A DNA stretch of 10,164 nucleotides from Pseudomonadales bacterium (GTDB lineage: Bacteria > Pseudomonadota > Gammaproteobacteria > Pseudomonadales > Pseudohongiellaceae). Under the pieces are notes generated by a model. It saw only the letters and a program-made list of their open reading frames with translations, had not been told where the DNA came from and searched no databases. The stretch covers positions 1 through 10,164 of the forward strand of contig JAITMI010000294.1 in NCBI GenBank assembly GCA_031277435.1, in the 5' to 3' direction. This document shows positions 7,406-10,164 of this stretch, piece after piece (the stretch's first letter is position 1; the number at the start of each line of letters is the position of its first letter). The position numbers and the translations under genes are program-made.

Positions 7406-7435
7406 GGGCCGCATTATAGGCGCGCGCGGCGGCCC
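7406..7435 (-). promoter_or_regulatory. Inverted repeat around a TATAAT box directly before epmB
   Basis: On the minus strand a perfect TATAAT (7413-7418) is followed by the GC-rich octamer GCGGCCCC and then immediately by the epmB ATG (7402-7404). A start about 6-7 bases after the box would fall at about 7406-7407, leaving a leader of two or three bases, so the mRNA could be essentially leaderless, which would agree with the absence of a Shine-Dalgarno sequence. The box sits in the 16-base space of a perfect 7-bp inverted repeat (GGGCCGC 7406-7412 / GCGGCCC 7429-7435 on the + strand). The -35 position at 17-base spacing reads ACCGAA, a poor match. The repeat could be an operator, an mRNA hairpin in transcripts reading through from cysB, or chance in GC-rich sequence. 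Confidence 0.4.
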
Positions 7436-7466
7436 TTCGGTAGTGCCGTTGTTTACGCCGCCTTGC

Positions 7467-8384
7467 TCACTTGCCATTGAAAATATTGATCTGCTCCAAC
7501 ACCCGCTCGCTGCACAGGCCGATGAAATCATAGGCGTAATGGCGTAACAGATGACCTTCGCGCACCGCCAGGCGGGTGATGTTTTCGGGAAAGAGATGCG
7601 AGCAATCGAGCAGCGTCAGGCCCGTGTCGCGTTCACGGTTGTAGGCCAGCGCGGCGATGATGCCAACGCCCATGCCGAGCTCGACGTAGGATTTGATGAC
7701 GTCGGCGTCGAGGGCGGCGAGCACGATGTCGGAGTTGAGGCCGGCGTTATGGAAAGTTTGTTCAATCAGCGCGCGGCCAGTAAAGCCTTCGTGATAGGTG
7801 ATGATCGGTTCGGCGGCGATGCTCTCCAGAGTTAAGGGTTCTATTTGCGTGAGCCGGTGGCCTTCCGGCACCAGCGCGCCGTGATGCCAGCGGTGATAGG
7901 GGTAAGAGACCAATCCTTCCACATCGGCGAGCATTTCGGTGGCGATGCCGATATCCACGCGGCCCTCGATCAACAGTTGCGCAATTTCCGCCGGGCTGCC
8001 CTGGTGTAACTGCAAGCGCACCTTGGGGTAGCGCTGGCGAAATTGCGCCACGATGCCCGGCAATACGTAGCGCGCCTGGGTGTGAGTGGTGGCGACGACC
8101 AGTTCGCCTTCGTCCTGGCGGCTGTACTGATCGGCCAAATTGCGGATGTTCTGCGCGTCGAGCAGCAAGCGTTCCACGATCTTGAGTAGTTGACGCCCCG
8201 GTTCAGTAAAACCCAAGAGGCGCTTGCCTTTGCGGATGAAAATCTCCAGGCCCAATTCGTCCTCAAGATCCTTGATGTGCTTGGATACGCCGGACTGCGA
8301 GGTATAGAGCGTATTCGCCACCTCGGTCAGATTGAAATTACGCCGCGCGGTTTCGCGCACGATGCGCAGTTGCTGAAAATTCAT
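7467..8384 (-). CDS. cysB: LysR-type regulator of sulfur assimilation, CysB family
   Basis: A 305-residue LysR-type activator that senses sulfur supply, classically through O-acetylserine/N-acetylserine as inducer and sulfate or thiosulfate as anti-inducer, and controls cysteine-biosynthesis genes. Residues about 1-60 form the winged HTH ('NLTEVANTLYTSQSGVSKHI'). The effector domain carries 'ATTHTQARYVLP', 'IATE', 'TYHEGFTGR' and 'LDADVIKSYVELGMGVGIIA'. With the ATG at 8384, the remembered sulfate-contact residues of enteric CysB fall at the same numbers: T100, T102, Q103, T149, W166 and T202. This supports that start over an upstream GTG at 8402 that would overlap the cysA stop by four bases (GTGA). 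It is about 20 residues shorter at the C-terminus than the 324-residue enteric protein. Its position at the end of the transporter operon, 14 bases after cysA, fits regulation of or by sulfate uptake. Cbl is the close paralogue and cannot be excluded. Confidence 0.9.
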   Translation of the reverse strand: MNFQQLRIVRETARRNFNLTEVANTLYTSQSGVSKHIKDLEDELGLEIFIRKGKRLLGFTEPGRQLLKIVERLLLDAQNIRNLADQYSRQDEGELVVATTHTQARYVLPGIVAQFRQRYPKVRLQLHQGSPAEIAQLLIEGRVDIGIATEMLADVEGLVSYPYHRWHHGALVPEGHRLTQIEPLTLESIAAEPIITYHEGFTGRALIEQTFHNAGLNSDIVLAALDADVIKSYVELGMGVGIIAALAYNRERDTGLTLLDCSHLFPENITRLAVREGHLLRHYAYDFIGLCSERVLEQINIFNGK

Positions 8385-8398
8385 GCTGATTTTCCCGT

Positions 8399-9496
8399 TC
8401 ACGCCGTGCCTCGCGCGCGGGCGGCGTCCGGCGTATGTTGCTTCCGCTCGAACAGGCGCAGCCGCGAGGGAACCAAGCGTACTTGTTGTCCTGCGTGCAA
8501 TTGTAACGCTTGCGCCTGGCGTAGTGGCAATTCCACTTCAAAATGCTGGTTCTGGTCCAAGGATTCCAGTTCCACCCGGCCATTGCCGCCGAGGAACAAC
8601 ACGCGAGTGATGCGCGCCACCAAGCCTTCGCGCGCCGCCGGGTCAGTCACGATATCGAGTTCATGTGGCCGCGCGTAGGCCACTACGTCCGCGCCTTCGT
8701 CGAAATCCGCCGCCTCCGCCAGGCGCGCCGCGCCCACCTGCACGCCGCCTTGCTCCACCCGGCCATGAAACAGGTTCACCGAGCCGAGAAAACTGTACAC
8801 GAAGGGCGTGGCGGGGTGATTGTAAACCTCTTGCGGCGCGCCTTGCTGTTCCACTTTGCCGTGGTTCATCAACACCACGCGATCCGCCACTTCCAGCGCT
8901 TCTTCTTGATCGTGGGTAACGAAAATGGAAGTGACGTGCAATTCCTCGTGCAACTGACGCAGCCAGCGCCGCAGTTCCTTGCGCACCTTGGCGTCGAGCG
9001 CGCCGAAGGGTTCATCGAGCAAGAGCACGCGCGGCTGTACCGCCAGCGCCCGCGCCAAGGCGATGCGCTGGCGCTGCCCGCCCGACAATTGCGCGGGGTA
9101 GCGATCGGCCAGCCAGTCGAGTTGTACCAGGTTCAATAATTCATGCACTTTTTCTTGAATAAGCGTTTCACTTGGCCGCTGCCGGCGCGGTTTCATGCGC
9201 AGGCCAAAGGCCACGTTGTCGAACACGCTCATGTGTTTGAACAAGGCATAGTGCTGAAACACGAAGCCCACTTCCCGTTCGCGCACATGGCGATGGGTGG
9301 CATCAATGCCTTCGAGCAGCACCGTGCCGCTATCGGGCTGTTCCAACCCGGCGATGATGCGCAACAGCGTGGTTTTGCCGCAGCCCGAGGGGCCGAGCAA
9401 GGCCACCAGTTCGCCTTCGGGAAAATCCAGGCTCACGTTATCGAGCGCCACGAAGGCGCCGAAGCGTTTATTGATGTCGCGCACTACGATGCTCAT
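8399..9496 (-). CDS. cysA: Sulfate/thiosulfate ABC transporter ATP-binding subunit
   Basis: A 365-residue ATPase that powers sulfate/thiosulfate import with the CysT/CysW permease pair and a periplasmic binding protein. Motifs in order are the Walker [10 protein letters not shown] (35-43), Q-loop Q81, signature LSGGQ (137-141), Walker B VLLLDEP (157-163), D-loop GALD, and switch histidine H195 in VTHDQEEA. Residues from about 240 to 350 form the C-terminal TOBE-like regulatory extension typical of CysA. '[20 protein letters not shown]' and '[12 protein letters not shown]' are CysA-like. The ATG at 9496 shares four bases (ATGA) with the cysW stop and is preceded by AAGGA seven bases upstream, so translational coupling is likely. 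cysB begins 14 bases after its stop. Confidence 0.97.
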   Translation of the reverse strand: MSIVVRDINKRFGAFVALDNVSLDFPEGELVALLGPSGCGKTTLLRIIAGLEQPDSGTVLLEGIDATHRHVREREVGFVFQHYALFKHMSVFDNVAFGLRMKPRRQRPSETLIQEKVHELLNLVQLDWLADRYPAQLSGGQRQRIALARALAVQPRVLLLDEPFGALDAKVRKELRRWLRQLHEELHVTSIFVTHDQEEALEVADRVVLMNHGKVEQQGAPQEVYNHPATPFVYSFLGSVNLFHGRVEQGGVQVGAARLAEAADFDEGADVVAYARPHELDIVTDPAAREGLVARITRVLFLGGNGRVELESLDQNQHFEVELPLRQAQALQLHAGQQVRLVPSRLRLFERKQHTPDAARARGTA

Positions 9497-10164
9497 GCGG
9501 CTTTCCTTTCTACCCAGGTTTTGATTACCAGCGTCACCAAGGCCAATAAGGCCAAGAGCGAGGCCACCGCGAAGGCGGCGGCGAAGTTGTATTCGTTGTA
9601 GAGAATTTCCACTTGCAGCGGCAGCGTGGTGGTGGCGCCGCGAATCTTGCCCGACACCACCGACACCGCGCCGAATTCGCCCATGGCGCGTGCGTTGGCG
9701 AGAATCACGCCATACAACAGCGCCCAGCGGATATTGGGCAAACTTACGTGCCAGAACACCTGCCAGCCCCTGGCGCCGAGCACCACCGCCGCTTCCTCTT
9801 CTTCGCGGCCCTGCGCCTGCATCAGCGGAATCAATTCGCGCGCGACGAAGGGAAAAGTAACGAAAATCGTCGCCAGCAAAATGCCTGGCAGGGCAAAAAC
9901 GATGTGCAAATCATGCCGCGCCAGCCAGGCGCCAAAGTGGCCGTTGGCGCCGAATAACAGCACGTACATCAAACCCACGATCACCGGCGATACCGAGAAC
10001 GGCAGGTCAATAAAAGTGAGCAATATCTGCTTGCCGCGAAACTCGAACTTGGCGATCAGCCAGGCTGCCGCCACCCCGAACACCAGGTTCAAAGGCACCG
10101 ACACCAGCGCCACGGCGAGCGTCAGGCGAATGGCGGCCAGCGCGTCCGGCTCGATAATCGCCGC
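9493..10164 (-). CDS. cysW: Sulfate/thiosulfate ABC transporter permease, CysW (N-terminus outside window)
   Basis: The visible 223 residues are the main part of an inner-membrane permease that pairs with CysT and is driven by CysA. The reading frame is open to the window edge, beginning '[20 protein letters not shown]', which resembles the enteric CysW 'ISEPDALSAIRLTL' segment, so the GTG at 10113 is internal and not the start. Following helices include '[19 protein letters not shown]', '[20 protein letters not shown]' and '[19 protein letters not shown]'. The cytoplasmic EAA loop that contacts the ATPase is '[20 protein letters not shown]'. '[21 protein letters not shown]' is typical of sulfate permeases. 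The missing part is roughly 60-70 residues, judged from family length. cysT and a sulfate-binding protein would be expected further upstream, beyond the right edge. Confidence 0.95.
   Translation of the reverse strand, partial: AAIIEPDALAAIRLTLAVALVSVPLNLVFGVAAAWLIAKFEFRGKQILLTFIDLPFSVSPVIVGLMYVLLFGANGHFGAWLARHDLHIVFALPGILLATIFVTFPFVARELIPLMQAQGREEEEAAVVLGARGWQVFWHVSLPNIRWALLYGVILANARAMGEFGAVSVVSGKIRGATTTLPLQVEILYNEYNFAAAFAVASLLALLALVTLVIKTWVERKAA
9504..9508 (-). promoter_or_regulatory. Ribosome binding site of cysA inside the end of cysW
   Basis: On the minus strand AAGGA lies seven bases before the cysA ATG and within the last codons of cysW. It fits coupled translation across the ATGA overlap. 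Confidence 0.55.

Noticed and set aside
8385..8402. GTG at 8402 as the cysB start, overlapping the cysA stop as GTGA
   Set aside because: The overlap is attractive, but the ATG at 8384 matches the family N-terminus and brings the effector-contact residues to the same numbers as enteric CysB. The GTG start remains a minor alternative.
8543..9139. 198-codon open frame on the + strand opposite cysA
   Set aside because: It is antisense to an unmistakable ABC ATPase and its translation shows no domain.

Overview
The window reads as chromosomal DNA from a Gram-negative proteobacterium, most likely a gammaproteobacterium. The evidence is an outer-membrane TonB-dependent receptor, a cysW-cysA-cysB sulfate-uptake block, an EpmB-type lysine 2,3-aminomutase (the EF-P beta-lysylation route) and an AhpA-like membrane protein. 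The species cannot be told from the sequence. No mobile element, CRISPR array, tRNA or rRNA was seen.

Left part (1-4454, + strand): three genes in a row, all with export or outer-membrane character. They are the C-terminal barrel of a TonB-dependent receptor (cut by the window edge), a secreted two-domain metallophosphoesterase of the purple acid phosphatase type, and a secreted protein with a single Asp-box (BNR) motif and no recognised catalytic site. Short gaps (37 and 4 bases) suggest one transcript. The plausible theme is hydrolysis and uptake of a phosphorylated or phosphate-containing substrate. The substrate is unknown.

The two halves meet tail to tail at about 4455-4496, where a 9-bp inverted repeat spans the junction.

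Right part (4497-10164, all - strand), read from the right edge leftwards: cysW (cut by the window edge) overlaps cysA by 4 bases, and cysA is followed after 14 bases by cysB. This is an assimilatory sulfate/thiosulfate ABC transporter with the LysR-type regulator of sulfur assimilation at the end of the operon. After a 62-base gap comes epmB, whose start codon sits only a few bases from a perfect TATAAT and inside a GC-rich inverted repeat. After 65 bases comes an AhpA-like two-helix membrane protein carrying a degenerate class III nucleotide cyclase domain. After 32 bases comes a small DUF2442-plus-HTH protein.

Most of the window is ordinary housekeeping. The least explained parts are the receptor/phosphatase/Asp-box cassette, the catalytically dead cyclase-like protein with its small HTH neighbour, and the unusual start region of epmB. 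No clear new defence or mobile system was found.
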